Assembly: GCF_029227915.1 (NCBI RefSeq)
Contig: NC_079876.1
Location: 25,643,828-25,707,827 of the forward strand
Direction: 5' to 3'
DNA length: 64,000 nt
DNA from: Hydractinia symbiolongicarpus
Taxonomy: Eukaryota; Cnidaria; Hydrozoa; Anthoathecata; Hydractiniidae
Both the position numbers and the translations under genes were made by a program. Positions 42,812-55,756 of the stretch are shown piece after piece; position 1 is the stretch's first letter; each line of letters begins with the position of its first letter. The notes beneath the pieces were generated by a model. It saw nothing but the letters and a program-made list of their open reading frames with translations. It ran no database searches and was not told the origin of the DNA.

Positions 42812-43006
42812 GATTAGTTGTTATTTCGAGATGCACGCGTTACGCCACATGTAAACAACAACACGTAAGACTTGCGCGCTGTTTCGCTACCTTAACAATA
42901 AAGGGAACCTGTGCAATTCACTCCAAGAAATTCAAAACTGTGATTACAAATAACAAGAAATCTGTTAAACAAGGCATTTCCAGTCCTGATAAGGTGTTCT
43001 TCTGAA

Positions 43007-43703
43007 CTATGCTAAACCTATACGCCCCATCTTTTATGACCCTGTTTGATCCTTTACAAGGCCACCATACTATCACTTCAACAATAATATAAATATGAAT
43101 AAATATGAGCTTCAACCTGCAATGCATAAAAAACCGAAATAAAAAGTCTTGAAAGTAAAACACATGCCAACAACTCTAGTCGAGGGTAGTGGATGATTAC
43201 AATGAAACCTGTCGACATTTACAAACTTACAACTTGACTGTCATCCCGTGAAAACAACTACTTAAAATGTAAAAGGAAGCACAATACGCTTGCCCCAAAC
43301 TATCACAAAATCAGCTGTAAATGTTTGCCACCATACTATCACTTCAACAATAATATAAATATGAATAAATATGAGCTTCAACCTGCAATGCATAAAAAAC
43401 CGAAATAAAAAGTCTTGAAAGTAAAACACATGCCAACAACTCTAGTCGAGGGTAGTGGATGATTACAATGAAACCTGTCGACATTTACAAACTTACAACT
43501 TGACTGTCATCCCGTGAAAACAACTACTTAAAATGTAAAAGGAAGCACAATACGCTTGCCCCAAACTATCACAAAATCAGCTGTAAATGTTTGTTTTCGC
43601 ACACACAAAGCACAAAACAACTGAAGGTTTGAACCTGACGAATGAGTCATAGGTAAAAACGAATCGTTGAAACTTTTGACGTGCCAATTTTGACCTATCC
43701 GAA
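43007..43703. repeat. Dispersed repeat with internal 266-bp tandem duplication
   Basis: The block from 43061 to 43326 is repeated directly at 43327-43592, essentially identical. The combined unit, 'ctatgctaaacctatacgcc' at the start and 'gacgtgccaattttgacctatccg' at the end, recurs as a single-unit copy at 44321-44766. Contains no gene. Confidence 0.8.
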
Positions 43704-44320
43704 CAATTTTGCAAATAATACATAACTTCTTGCCGTTTGGCATCCTTGTATTAATCGATAACAGGAACGTAAATGATTTAATGTAGCAGAAACACCACTG
43801 TGACATACCGATCCATGTTAATTAAAAACAATATGCTTTGTAAAATAACTATCGTTGAGTAACAAAATGGGAATTTCTTGCCATAACTAAACGCTTCAAT
43901 GGTATGAATTCTTCTTCGAACTTTCAACAAACTACTGTTATCTTTAAATAAATGTAAAAACTTTTTAACCTTAATTTTCCTGAATTTAAAATGAGCGTCT
44001 GATCATACAATAGCCAAAGTTTTTCTGTTCATTCATTTCTGGCATTGTTGACTCTATAGTTTCAAATCTGGTACGTTTCAACCATGATATAAATCTCAAT
44101 ACTTACCTGCATAACTGAACTTTAGAATTAGAATCACTTACTACGAATGAATTATTTTCTTTCCCCCAAATCACAATCATCGGATGAAGTACTATGTTCC
44201 TACGATGGACAAAACTTCAAACTTTGATATAAAAATGAAGGATATTCAAACCAATGCGAAAAATTAATTAACCTACAAAAATCAAAATTCTGCGAAACCA
44301 TTTTTTTGAAAGACTTAACC

Positions 44321-44766
44321 CTATGCTAAACCTATACGCCCCATCTTTTATGACCCTGTTTGATCCTTTACAAGGCCACCATACTATCACTTCAACAATA
44401 ATATAAATATGAATAAATATGAGCCTCAACCTGCAATGCATAAAAAACCGAAATAAAAAGTCTTGAAAGTAAAACACAGGCCAACAACTCTAGTCGAGGG
44501 ATAGTGGATGATTACAATGAAACCTGTCGACATTTACAAACTGGCTACTTGACTGTCATCCCGTGAAAACAACTACTTAAAATGTAAAAGGAAGCACAAT
44601 ACGCTTGCCCCAAACTAGCACAAAATCAGCTGTAAATGTTTGTTTTCGCACACACAAAGCACAAAACAACTTAAGGTGTGAACCTGGCGAATGAGTCATA
44701 GGTAAAAACGGATCTTGCATTTAAAAAAAATGAAACTTTTTGACGTGCCAATTTTGACCTATCCGT
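44321..44766. repeat. Dispersed repeat, single-unit copy
   Basis: Same family as 43007-43703, 1.3 kb away in the same orientation, without the tandem duplication and with scattered substitutions. Confidence 0.8.
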
Positions 44767-45856
44767 CATTTCAAAAAGATAGACGTGTTCACTTTTTTCG
44801 ATTCAACAGATTATTTTTTTCTATCGAAATATCGTAAATCCATTGTTTTAAACGTTTGACGTCATGTATCACTTTCGGAATATTGTGCAAAATACAGTGA
44901 AAAAGAATCAAGATAAAACAGAAGAAAATGGTTGAAAATGTTGAAAACTTTTTCGTATTGAAGCTGATTTTCTACGCATAGTTCGCGTAGTAATGTGGAT
45001 GTTAAACCCAGATTTTCCCTTCGTTTTAGTCAAGGTTTGCCTTACCGCGATTCAAAACACTTATGAAGCATGTCGTTTGTTTAAACGGATTATGTGTAGA
45101 CAAGAAACCTTTCACATAGTTTCTCCTACAGGTTGTTCTTCAGGTTTTGAGATTCCGTTAGTAATTTTTTTCGATTCTAGTTTAAATTCCAAATGTTTAT
45201 CTTTCCTAAATTCATTTTCGTAACTAGAACTTTCCACTTAATAAACAAGATTTGGATACATATAAAACCGCTCTCTATCCGTAGAACTGTCAAGTCTACC
45301 GGTTATGTCATCTACATATAAATTTGATCAACTCCTTTGTTCGTCGCTGAGATATTTTTACAATTTTACTTTTCAGGGGTGTAGCCAAAAAAAATAAACT
45401 TTAACCAAACTTTTGACCGCATGGTTAATATCGCATCGTAGTTATTATAATACGCAACTGGATTTACGGGTCTAGGGCGGAGCCCTTGAAGCCAACGCCT
45501 TTTTACGCTCTATTAGCACTAAAATGCCAAAAACAACCCTCTGAGATACACGATATATGTAAAGTATTCTGAACAATTAATCACGAAAGTGGACAACTTA
45601 AAAAATATTTATTAAGGTCTTTATCAGCAAGATTGTGAACCAGAATATTTTATGTCAATATTTTTTCTAGAGTTAGTTATTGAACTAATAAATCTTCTTT
45701 TTTCATATTTAGCAGCAAAATAGTGTTTTTTGCATATTGAAGGTTATTGAAATAATAGCTAGTCGTTAGCCCGTGGAAAATCCACGGGTTCGCGCGTCCT
45801 TTTTATACCGCATTGCGTGCTTCCTGTTATTGCAAAGCTAATCTACCATTTTGCTT
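44767..45856. other. No gene recognised
   Basis: AT-rich. The frame at 44993-45223 has no known domain. 'gaaatccacgggttcgcgcg'-like words near 45770-45795 resemble 'gaacccgtggatttttctacggg' at 63505-63530, which suggests another shared repeat end. Confidence 0.35.
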
Positions 45857-45967
<111 letters not shown>

Positions 45968-46289
45968 GTATACGGTCATTAGAATATAGACATAATAAAA
46001 TGGGACCATGGACGAAAGAATCTAACATGAAAGAACGAATGAATAAAAAACATGGCGAGGATCAGAGTTTTTTACCCAACCCATAAGTGACTAAATCAAT
46101 CAGATCAGATACATAAATACATGTATATACAGTCAATCAAAATGACAGTAAAATGGAAAGTGAGTTAATAACTTATTTGAAAAACATTCTTTGAAATACA
46201 CTTTTTTATAAACATTCCCAAATTTTAACAATTGCTAAAAAATTGGCATGGGATGTATTAATTAATTCCCCTTTACAATGATCTTGTTT

Positions 46290-46614
46290 TAGCTATATTA
46301 CCATGGCGTCTCTAGGGCATTCACGCTATATATTTCGCATTTTTCTTGCTCATTATCAGTTGCTCTTTTACGCAGAATAGGTGACGAATTGTAAGTAATG
46401 TAACATATGTTCACAAAAAGTTTAAGTTTTTGTGTTATTTTGATTGGACTTTATGTACTGCTGCCTTGGGTGATTTTAATTTATGTTTCAGTAAATAGCA
46501 TTTAATATTTTATTTGTTTTTATGCAGCCTTCTCTTTTTTTATTTAAATTTCTTTCAATTGTATTTTTTGTAGCCTCATTTTGAGCGTCAAAATAGAATT
46601 ATGTTACGACAGTT
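46290..46614. repeat. Dispersed 300-bp repeat, copy 1
   Basis: Matches 56010-56334 in the same orientation. The core ('tttaagtttttgtgttatttt' to 'ttgagcgtc.aaata') is over 95% identical by eye, while the outer parts are more diverged. No coding content; it could be a MITE or solo LTR, but I see no clear ends. Confidence 0.75.
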
Positions 46615-46811
46615 GCAGAATGAATAAATTGTCAAAAATTAGGCAATTTTTGCTCAGTAATTTGGAACAAATAAAGTAAACAATGACCTAACAATTTTTG
46701 GGGTAAGTGCAAAAATTAATTGTTTATATAAAATTGTAATTATTATTTATATCAGGCCAGAAAAGGGGGTGAGTTGCTTACTTATTTAACTTCTTTATAT
46801 ATAAACCTTAC

Positions 46812-48150
46812 TTATAATACATCTTCATAAAGATTGAGATGAAAATTAATCGAAAAAGTTGAAGAATATGATAAGACAAAGTTTAACCTGCTTGATCCTT
46901 TGGCAGAAAACCTATTAGTTATAACTTCTTTGATTATTTGAACACCTAAATGAACATGAAGTAGAGCCAGTCCATAGAACCTTTCTTGTTTCATTGTTGA
47001 TTAGCAACAGTTTTTTAGTCTTCTCGTTGCAGAAAAGGATTTCTCACACTCGCTTGAAGTCATAAGAATGGTGGCTAAAATCCGCCTCTATGTTGCAACA
47101 TAGAGTTGAATGTCTTTAGCAACATAAAAGAACACGTTTCTGTTGCTAAAGACTCCATCTGCGTGAAGGAAAGTTTTAAGTGTAACCTTAATGGAGTTTG
47201 GAATCGCTTCAGGATATTTTTTTCCATCTTTTGCCAAAAGGTTTTCCACACCTCCAACTCATTTGAGATAGTTGAAGGGTTATGAAAGTCGTTATACACA
47301 CTTTCACACTTTATCAAATGCAAGGAGATGTTATAGTTTGGATGGTATGATCACAAGATCATGACATGACATCACGTGGCCAATAAGAGGAATAGTTATG
47401 GCCGTTTTAAAGCAACCTGAAAAATCGGAACAATTATAATTCGGCCTGTGCACTCGTCTTTTAACAGTTCGAGGAACACTAACTGTATGTTTACTTAATT
47501 AGCTAATGTTCATTTAGTTGCACAACTAATTATTAGAGCTAAAACATTTTTAAAGAGTTAATTAACATTAAGTTTTAAACTCATTAGTTTTACTCTGTAA
47601 TATTTTTGTTACTTCTATTGTCATGTTAAATACCTGTCTAGTATTGACCGTGGCAACAACATAGTCGAATCTTCGCAATGCATTTTTATGATTTTTATTC
47701 TTTAGCATTAACTTCCCTATTACGGTTAACGACACATCAAAAGTAGCTAAAATGCCTTCAAATAAGTCATTGAAAACACTCATGCCAATAATACGCCCCC
47801 CCCCCCACCTTGTGGGGGGGGGGGCGTAATAATATGGGCATAGTTGGGATTATTAGTAAAGTCAGCAACATTCTTAAGTAAAAGAATTAACTTACTTTCA
47901 AAACATTTGAAAAAATATGTTATCTGTTTAATATGATTCATCATGTTTGGACACAATGTACAGAGCATGAATTACAGACAACTAAATTTAGGCGATGGGA
48001 GGAACAGTGTGAGTATAAAGCTAATCTGTTTTGCTTTAACCCTATTTGGTCGGAAGGGGGGGGGGGGTGCGGATTCCCCCCCTGACGGTTTTTAATAACT
48101 TTAAGCATCATTCTGCATAATTTGTGCACGTGATTAATCCGATTTCCTGA
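46812..48150 (-). pseudogene. hAT-type transposase remnant
   Basis: Minus strand, from 48150 down: ALYSHCSSHRLNLVVCNSC (the CxxH-L-L block of the hAT catalytic domain), MMNHIKQITYFFK, VFNDLFEGILATFDVSL, LEVWKTFWQKMEK with LRLHLKLSFTQ-like parts, and the C-terminal dimerisation region ERFYGLALLHVH (46994-46935). Several frameshifts. A 35-bp G/C hairpin is inserted at 47794-47828. The dimerisation block fits the ZMYM6/THAP-linked branch of hAT, but that detail is tentative. Confidence 0.65.
47794..47828. repeat. C11/G11 perfect hairpin flanked by a direct repeat
   Basis: A perfect palindrome with 16-17-nt arms (ACG, C11, AC paired with GT, G11, CGT) and a 3-nt loop. On the minus strand it is flanked by ATTATT on both sides. 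Removing the hairpin and one ATTATT restores the surrounding hAT reading frame, so it is an insertion with a 6-bp duplication. Confidence 0.75.
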
Positions 48151-48945
48151 TTTTGTTGGATTTTACCCGAAAATCGGAAAAAACCCGGATTTTTGGACAA
48201 TTTTTTATGCGATCCACGTAAAAATTGGAAAATATGTTCAATAACTTTTAGTTAGCTTTCAGGAACTTCAAACAGAATGCAAAAATTTGCTCTAGAACAA
48301 AAGTAATTAAATTTTAACCAGATAGTGGCATTTTAAACAAATTTGAAGCTTCTGATAACGTCACAGAATGTGCTGACGCAAGCAAAGATTTATTTTGTTC
48401 TTTTTATGACGTAATATAAGTGTGCGAAGTTTGATTCAATCTGAACAACACTATGAAAAGTTATTGAGGGTTAGGTGTGTTATGTCATAGTACGTATACT
48501 ACGTCACAGTACGTCATAGTATGTTCGAAAAACCCCGGACCGAATAGGGTTACCACTGCCAGCACCATCATACCATTAACTTTGACAACTCTGATTTCAT
48601 TCAAGGTTCCTAAACTGAACCTTGAAATAGACAAACTTGGGAGCCCTTTGAAGTCCTCTCGTAAGTTACAATTTTTGTTTACAAATCGTAGTACGATTAC
48701 TATTTGTTCCTTGATAGATGTGTCACAAGCTTTGTCACAAATTATCGATAAAAAATGAGCTTGTTTAGCTGCAGATATTATTTTGTCTGTTATATAATCA
48801 CCACAACATGAAATAATTTCATTTTGTGTGTGTGTGTGTGGTAAGTTGTATTTTTTAAACAGACTTATAAATGATTACCTAAAACTATATAACCCCCTCT
48901 TACTTTATATTAGGTTGTTGTTTTTTCTCTTTTATACTCGGGTTT
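48151..48945. other. No gene recognised
   Basis: AT-rich. A run of 'tacgtcatagta'-like words near 48480-48525 and a short (GT)n at 48828-48840 are the only repeats seen. Confidence 0.4.
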
Positions 48946-49757
48946 TTATCTAAACTGCAATTTTTTCACAGCAGCATTAAGTACCCCATCACATACGTTA
49001 TTCTTAAGAAGTTGACTAATCTTGCACAATGAACTGACTACTGCTGAGTTGCCTCCTTGACAAAAGTTCAATAATATAATAATATTTGATATCAAACTTT
49101 TTAGAAGCCATGAGAACCTGTTGGCGAACCTCAATGCAACGCATAGCAAATGAATAAGATGTTTTTTCAGTGGATTAGAACATGGAAGTAAGCTTGCTGC
49201 ATAAATCAGTAGCATTTCGCTCATCGTAATGTGCCTCGAGGTATTGCATCAATCTATCCAAAGTTAGATTTGGGGTTGACTCTAGCACATTACGTAAGGT
49301 TGATCCGGGTATCATAGCCTTTTTTACACTCCCAATCGTGTCATCTTCATCATGGCCAGCACTTCTTGCTTCATTGATTTGGTGCCGGAGACTGACATGG
49401 AAGATCTTATCCCTCTGTTCTGTCTCCCCAATCTGATCCTTCAATTTCAACTCTTTGCGGACCAAGCTTTTTTTACATGCTTAAGACCACTCAAAACTGA
49501 AAGGTTACCTGTCGGTATGCCCACTGTGAATCCCAATTGTTGTCTCCTTTTTTTCTTATTACCTGCTTTATCACTATCTTCATCTGCAATATCTCATTAA
49601 ATGTTATAATAAATTTCTTCAATAACCTTGTTTGTATAATCGGCTGTACGTAAGTTGATTTAATTATCCCAATTTTGATTAAGTCCTCTAATGGTCGCTT
49701 GTTTACTACTTCAGCCAGCTTTTCCAAAAGTTTGTCCGTCGTGTTCGAAGCTGCCAT
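48946..49757 (-). pseudogene. Gag-like protein remnant of a retroelement
   Basis: Read from 49757: start MAASNTTDKLLEKLAEVVNK and PLEDLIKIGIIKS; then (other frame, 49465-49175) LRNVLESTPNLTLDRLMQYL, EAHYDERNATDLCSKL; then (48946-49224) LLKNNVCDGVLNAAVKKL. This resembles gag-type proteins of LTR-type elements, in which a helical capsid-like region carries LDxLMxxLxxHY-type words. No Cys-His knuckle or pol was found here. At least three frameshifts. Confidence 0.5.
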
Positions 49758-50991
49758 GTTGTTTGTTTACAATTCGGAAACAACAAAAGCTTTTTGCAGC
49801 GATACTGACCAGTACCTCTGATTATAATTTATGCTGTACGTGCGATGTGATTATGCAATACAAAATGGCGGATGACTTTCTTCCTTCTTTGTCACTTCAC
49901 GTGTTTGTTTCGTAAAATCTGTGGGACTTTATACAGCAAAAAAAATAATCTTTAATAATGTCCAATGTTTGTATGTTCAAAGTTAAATTTTAGGTACATA
50001 TAGCTAAAAATAACGATGCTAAACATAGATTCCAAAATAATAATTCCACATTAACTCCACAATCTCCAACAGTTTATATTTCTCCTATAGCTAGCTACCT
50101 TCTTTAGTATATAGAAGTCTAGTGGCCTGCCTGATAAATCTTTCTCCTCACTCTTTAATCTTTCTTCTTCCTCCACCGCTAAGAAAACGAATAGAGAGAT
50201 GTGAGTCTCGAGTCTTTGGCTGAGCCCGCAATATGTCGCGCCTAAGTCACGCTGCACAGTATAAAACTGCTTTTGTATAATTAATAAAGATGTTACTATT
50301 TTGGATTACATTACTAATGTCTTATATATTAACACGTGCGCTGCTACCAACGCCAGAATTTACATCTCTCTTGAGCGTGTGTTCATCTTCTCTCTGTTTA
50401 TCAACATTGTATCTCCATTTCCTTGGGAAGCTCATAATCCTTCATGACCTTATCGGGCACAGCTTCAAACCGAATTCGTTTAAAAGGTGGTTCACTTTTT
50501 GACATTGAGGCGGGCGGCGAAATTATAATCTTGTTTAGCCGTCAAGTAAGCGCTAGCGGTTTTGGCATAAGCAACAAACCCTGGGAACGAGGATGCCATT
50601 TATGTTTTTACACTTATTTACGCGCTTTTTCTTTGATAAGAATATGCTTTATAAGAATATCAGACTTGGATTTTAGGTTAAGAACAATAGAGAAACAAGA
50701 ATAATAACCACCCTGGTTAGCCTGGTCCTCCAAGGGCTGGTTAACTAAGCTTTCTTCAAGAATAATAAATGGTTTCTCTCATAAGAAACCTTAGACGCAA
50801 ACGAATTTGTTAGAGTAAAGCTTTACTTCGAATCCACCAATAAACACAAAATAATAATCGGAGCAAAACCCGAATTAAGCATAAGGCCAGTGTGGTCACA
50901 TCTTACCCTCTTAAATAAGTAAGGAATTAGGTAATCCTGTTTCTTTGTACGAAACGTTAAAGAAGAAAGGATTTCCCGATGGTGATAACGT
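49758..50991. other. No gene recognised
   Basis: The frame at 50290-50502 starts with a hydrophobic segment but has no further support. The rest is AT-rich without known features. Confidence 0.35.
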
Positions 50992-51133
50992 GAGCAAAGA
51001 ACAGAGAAGTAACAAATCAAAAAGCGCGGTTAATATTCTGACCACAGAAAATTCATTTGCGAACTAGCGTAATTTTTCCCACCTCAACTATTCTGATTTT
51101 TAGGTGGTAAGAAAATTATGCTGGGTCTCCTGG
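50992..51133 (+). repeat. Left inverted repeat flanking the secreted-protein gene
   Basis: Pairs with 53536-53653: 'cccacctcaactatt' and 'aattatgctgggtctcctgg' have inverted counterparts, with about a 40-bp extra segment in this arm. Diverged, perhaps 80% over the aligned part. Confidence 0.65.
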
Positions 51134-51382
51134 ATACACCACCCCGGTTAAAATGTTGGTATTTCTTTAAAACAGCGTGTAACCATTCGATTTTATTTTG
51201 TCCGCTCATACAATTTGATCGCAAGAGTGCATTTAAATTTTTATCACTTCCGCGCGATTATTTATGCAGAATATCAGAATCAAAGATCGCAATGCAGCAT
51301 GCAGAAGAGACCGGAAGCAAAAATATTCAGAAACTTCATCAGTATATCTTTTGTGTTTTCAAAGCATCAACAGAAGCGCGGT

Positions 51383-52889
51383 ATGAACGTTCTGATTGGT
51401 TTGATTTTAGTCATTAAGGTATGTATTATTATATAACTATATATTTACTTTTTTGTTTTTGCAAATATAGAAAAAGCGAGTTGGTTAAATGTTTGTTAAT
51501 AAATGTCCGTTTCTTATTAACTAGCTTTATCTGTCATGCTGTGTGAAAGTCAAATGAAACTTTTATGTTATAAAAACATTGGACTATTGTGGTATCTAAA
51601 GTTTTAGCTCTCATTCACGCTATTCTTTCAATAAGCATTCACTTCAAAGTATTGATCTTTCGTTCCTGTCTCCCTTTAATGCTACGCCCCTTTTAAGATT
51701 AAAATATTTTTTTATATACTTTTTTTCTTTTTTTTTTTTTGTTTTCTTATGTTCCCTTCTGCGAGTTGGTGTTATTGTTCTATACGATAATTGTGTTTTT
51801 TAAGGAGAAAGATAATTGGTATCAAATTACCAATCATTAGCGTCTCCCTGTAATTAGCCTACGATCTTGAAGTTGGTATAATTAAATAACACATGAGGAG
51901 TTACACTTATTAAATAACACGAGAAATTTTCTCACACACTTTTTTATAAGAAAACTAAAATTTTCCCCAGGCTAGACATTATTCTTTTTTCTTTAAAAAC
52001 ATGGCTGAGTTCTGAAATTGTTCTTACTTGTAAGGCATATTTAGGAAGGAAATAACATTGATTTAGCTCCAAAGGACGGCAATAATAAGAACAACCAGGC
52101 ACTCACTGCTTTGTGGCAGAAAAGGTGCAAGTAAAAAGAAATACTGCTTTATTAAATCTTTACAGCAAAAAAAACTATACAGAAAACTGCAGCTTTTTTC
52201 GGCCTGCAGAAATTTGTTCCATACATTTTTAAGTTCTATTTTCATCTTTGCAAGCTAGGAAGCATTCGTTTCTAAACAAAGCAACGAAATCTTGAAATAA
52301 CTTCACCATTTCTGTTCACACTTCGAAATAGACTCTGGCTGAACACTAATATTTCTCTCTCCATCGAGTATCATAGCCGTATTATTATTGTGAGGTGATT
52401 ATTTTGTTTTGTTTTTTTTGTTTACACATGAATCTTCTTTTTTTCTAGGTTCAATTAGGATTTCCCAAACCAACTTTGGTCACAAGTATGAGCACAGAAA
52501 AGCGCGCGAAAATTGAAATGAAGACCAAAAACAATGTTATACTAGAAGTAAATCATCAAGTTTATTTGAATAAACAAGACAAAACAAATCAAATTTTCGA
52601 TAAACAAAACAAAAGTGTAAATCACAATTACGCGGGAAAAATTTTCAATTTCAATCACAAAAGGGGGGTGGTCAAGGAACTAGTAAACAGATTACATATC
52701 TTTACTCGAGAACTCCAAAGAAAACATTTACTTAGGCGTAATCAGAAAAAACACCAACGCGCCTCTGGTGAAGAAACTTCAAAGCAGGAGCACAATTGTC
52801 CCGCAGGATTTATCTGCCACGGAATTATACCTATCATGAGTAGCAATTGTCCCGAAGGTTTCACATGTTTAGAGGTAATTGATCGTTAA
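51383..52889 (+). CDS. Predicted secreted cysteine-containing protein, two exons
   Basis: Exon 1 51383-51418 (MNVLIGLILVIK, donor AAG/gtatgt) and exon 2 52449-52889 (acceptor tttttctag) join in phase 0. About 158 aa. The N-terminus MNVLIGLILVIKVQLGFP is a short hydrophobic signal peptide. The middle is very basic (Lys/Gln/Asn rich, with KR, RRNQKKHQR sites). The C-terminus repeats a cysteine unit: NCPAGFIC and NCPEGFTC, 19 residues apart, ending in LEVIDR. The layout (signal, basic cleavable middle, small Cys module at the end) fits a secreted peptide or peptide precursor. I do not recognise a family. The start was chosen because it alone gives a signal peptide; upstream ATGs are in frame but would bury it. 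Not similar to anything else in the window. Confidence 0.6.
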
Positions 52890-53535
52890 AGACGTCACAC
52901 GACAACCCTACCAGTGCTCAATTGAGCATAATGTTCGTTCTTTGGACTGCTCTTTGGGCCCAAGCAAACTTTCAAGGCACGCATAAACTATACCAGAGGA
53001 CTGGGGACTGTTACCTGAGTTACCAACCATTATCGCAACTTTAAAATAATTAATCAAAAAATAATTTACGGCTATTTAAGTATTTAATGTTTTATATAAT
53101 AATTTATTTATGTCATTTATAGCGAATTGTTTATACTTTGTAAAATTTATATTATTTATTATTTATTTATTTATTTTAGAATTAGGTTAGAATTTAGTAT
53201 TAGAATTTAGAATTAGTTGATCGAATTTCTGCAATTAATGGTACGCACATAGCTACGTTTGAGTGTGTGTCGGCAATCGTTCCTAGCGAGCTATTTTGTT
53301 TTGTTTTTACTTGGAGGAAAGAAGTCCTCAAAGTATATCGTTTCCAAAAATTGTCTGAATTAAAAAGTAATTATATATGTGTATGTATATATTAAATTAT
53401 TAAGTTACCTTTATTATTTAATTATTATAAATTTATGTGTAAATTATACTGCATTTTTTAATGAAATTCAACAAAATGGACGACATTCTCGCTCACCTGA
53501 GAAAAATGTTTTTGATTTTCTACACTTTCTCTAGC

Positions 53536-53653
53536 TAGGAGACCCAGCATAATTTTTCTTATAACCAGGAAATGGGAATAGTTAAGGTGGGGAAAATTGC
53601 GCTGGATCAATTTTTGATTGGTTCATTCTATTGTTCTTTGTCCGCGTGGTTAA
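53536..53653 (-). repeat. Right inverted repeat flanking the secreted-protein gene
   Basis: Inverse partner of 50992-51133. With the gene between them, the pair could be the ends of an old element that captured a gene or two independent MITE insertions. Confidence 0.65.
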
Positions 53654-55573
53654 TATCGGAAAATCTTTTGTTTTGAATGCGAATGACCTCACTTAACCGA
53701 AAAAATATACTTAATTTTTGTAATATTTGAAAGGGTAAGGGCTTATAGTATTACACCAGTGTTTTAAAAAATTTCGAATAATCTTAGGGTCTGTTCACGA
53801 AGCCAGTTAAAATGAGAAAAATAAATATTTCTGAATGTCAGTGTGTTTAACACAGATAAAAACTTGTTTTTTGTTGATCTAATCTGTTTACCTAACCTCC
53901 AGGTGGAAATAATTTTTAAAATTAGATAACATGTATATTTGGAGGATAAGGATTTTTTCAGTTAGTTTTTCAGTTTGACACTCTACTGGAATGCAACATT
54001 GTCCTTCAGTCTTTTCTTTAGACTGGTTGTTTTAAATGAAGGTGGGTAGGGTCATTGAAATAATTTTTGCTATAATTAACATACATAATTTTTGCGCAAC
54101 ACCTCCTATCATTAGTATTTATTTGTTTATCTGTTGTTGTTTTTTTTGTTTTTGTTTGTTTGTTTTTAACCAATCTACGCCACGCCTCTTTTAACAACAG
54201 ATCGTGCTCAAAATAATATCGATTTTTTTATGTGAAAAAGGTGGCAGAGTTGCCCTGAATAAATACACTCCTGCATTCTACGTGTTTGACCATGCTTTGC
54301 CGAAAATGATTTGCCATAAGACCTGTTTGTATGCCATATGGTGTGGTTAATCAACCTGTTAATTTCAGCAAGCATTGTGAGTTCACACCAATGAATTGTT
54401 ACGCCACGTGAACACCGGAAATAAGACCATATTGTTAAATATGAAAACAAAGTTTTAGAATTTTACATAAACTGCAACGAAAATTCAGTATCGCTTTTCT
54501 CACTAAAGTTTGAATTCAGGGCCCCCTGAGGTGAGTAAAAATAAAACCCTGAGCATGATGGTGAATTGCTACAATTGGTTTAAAAATCGAAACGACTCTA
54601 TTTTTGAAAAATAATGTTATGATGATAGGTACTGTTTTTTATACCTCAAAAATAAAAATAAATTTGAAGTTTTCACCAGTAGGAGCTTTACATTTAAAAA
54701 TTATTTCAAACTCAAAAGTTAGAATTTTAAAACAAGACCGAAGCTAAAGACTCTAATCAAAAATAATTTGACTAGAAAATACAAGAAATTTTGAAAGAAG
54801 CCAATCAAATGTACTTATTTTGACAATCTTATGTTCTTAAAAAGCGAATCAAAACCCAGTACCAAAACAACGTTCGTGTTGCTTGCTCACCGTCAATAAT
54901 TAACACGCGTTCATTGAGTTGACTTATGGCTTCAATTTATGTTTTTGTTTTGGTTGAACGAGCACAAACAACAGGTGGCGGTCAGGATTAAGTTTGAATG
55001 TAAACATCATTAACCTCCGTTTTCTGCATTACTCGCAAATATGTACTCACTTTTTTTTTCTTTTACTTTTTTTCTTCCTTAATCGGCACTTCCTAATTTG
55101 TCAAAACCGGAAATTAACTTTCGGATATTTCGTCTCTTTAGAATGCTACACAAAAAAAAGTAAGCCTATTTTTCAATCTGTGATAATTTGTGGTAGATTT
55201 TTTGCGGTAATTTGTCACCTTATACCTTAAAGGAATTAATTTTGTTGGGAAACTCTGTTCGCGAAATTCGCAAAAATTATTATTTCCCGTCAAATGTGAT
55301 TTTGTTTCATTTTTGAAAAACGTTTTACAATATTTTTTCTTTTTTGATTTACCTGTAGATGTATCTGAACTTTAACTTCAGCTGCCTTCTGCATCAAATC
55401 CCTTTGAAAAATATCAAATTCTTTTTCGCGAAATTTAATTCTGGCGAAAAATTCGGACTATTAGAATATTAGGACTGGTTTTATTGTCAAAAATTTTTCC
55501 GCGGAAATTAGTGTCCTATTATAAGTGTTCTTAACTCTGATTTAACTATTTTCGTTGGTTTGCTATAACATTG
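53654..55573. other. No gene recognised
   Basis: AT-rich non-coding sequence with homopolymer runs; short open frames without domain signals. Confidence 0.4.
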
Positions 55574-55756
55574 TTTTTTGATTGGGTGTCCCTAATCTCC
55601 AGTGGAGGATTCGAAGTATCGTATGTAGAGAAAGGATGTTGTGTGGGTAAAGGGATGACCTAAGAAACAAGGGCTTCATCAGACGCACAGGCCTTGTTTC
55701 TCTACATACGATACTTCGAATCCTCCACTGGACATTAGGGACACCCAATCAAAAAA
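55574..55756. repeat. 60-bp inverted repeat with 63-bp spacer
   Basis: Arms 55574-55633 and 55697-55756 pair with one mismatch (ATCT versus ATGT context near 'ctggagatt'/'ctggacatt'). The spacer's minus strand carries CTGATGA (55676-55682) and is bordered by 'gaaacaagg' and 'ccttgtttc', words usual in hammerhead cores, but not in an order that closes a ribozyme. It looks like a foldback element. Confidence 0.8.

Noticed and set aside
50290-50502. Signal-peptide-like 70-codon ORF
   Set aside because: Only a hydrophobic start; no splice partner, repeat or cysteine pattern supports it.
55676-55682. Complete hammerhead ribozyme in the foldback spacer
   Set aside because: CTGATGA is present but no GAAA stands in the right place behind a stem II.
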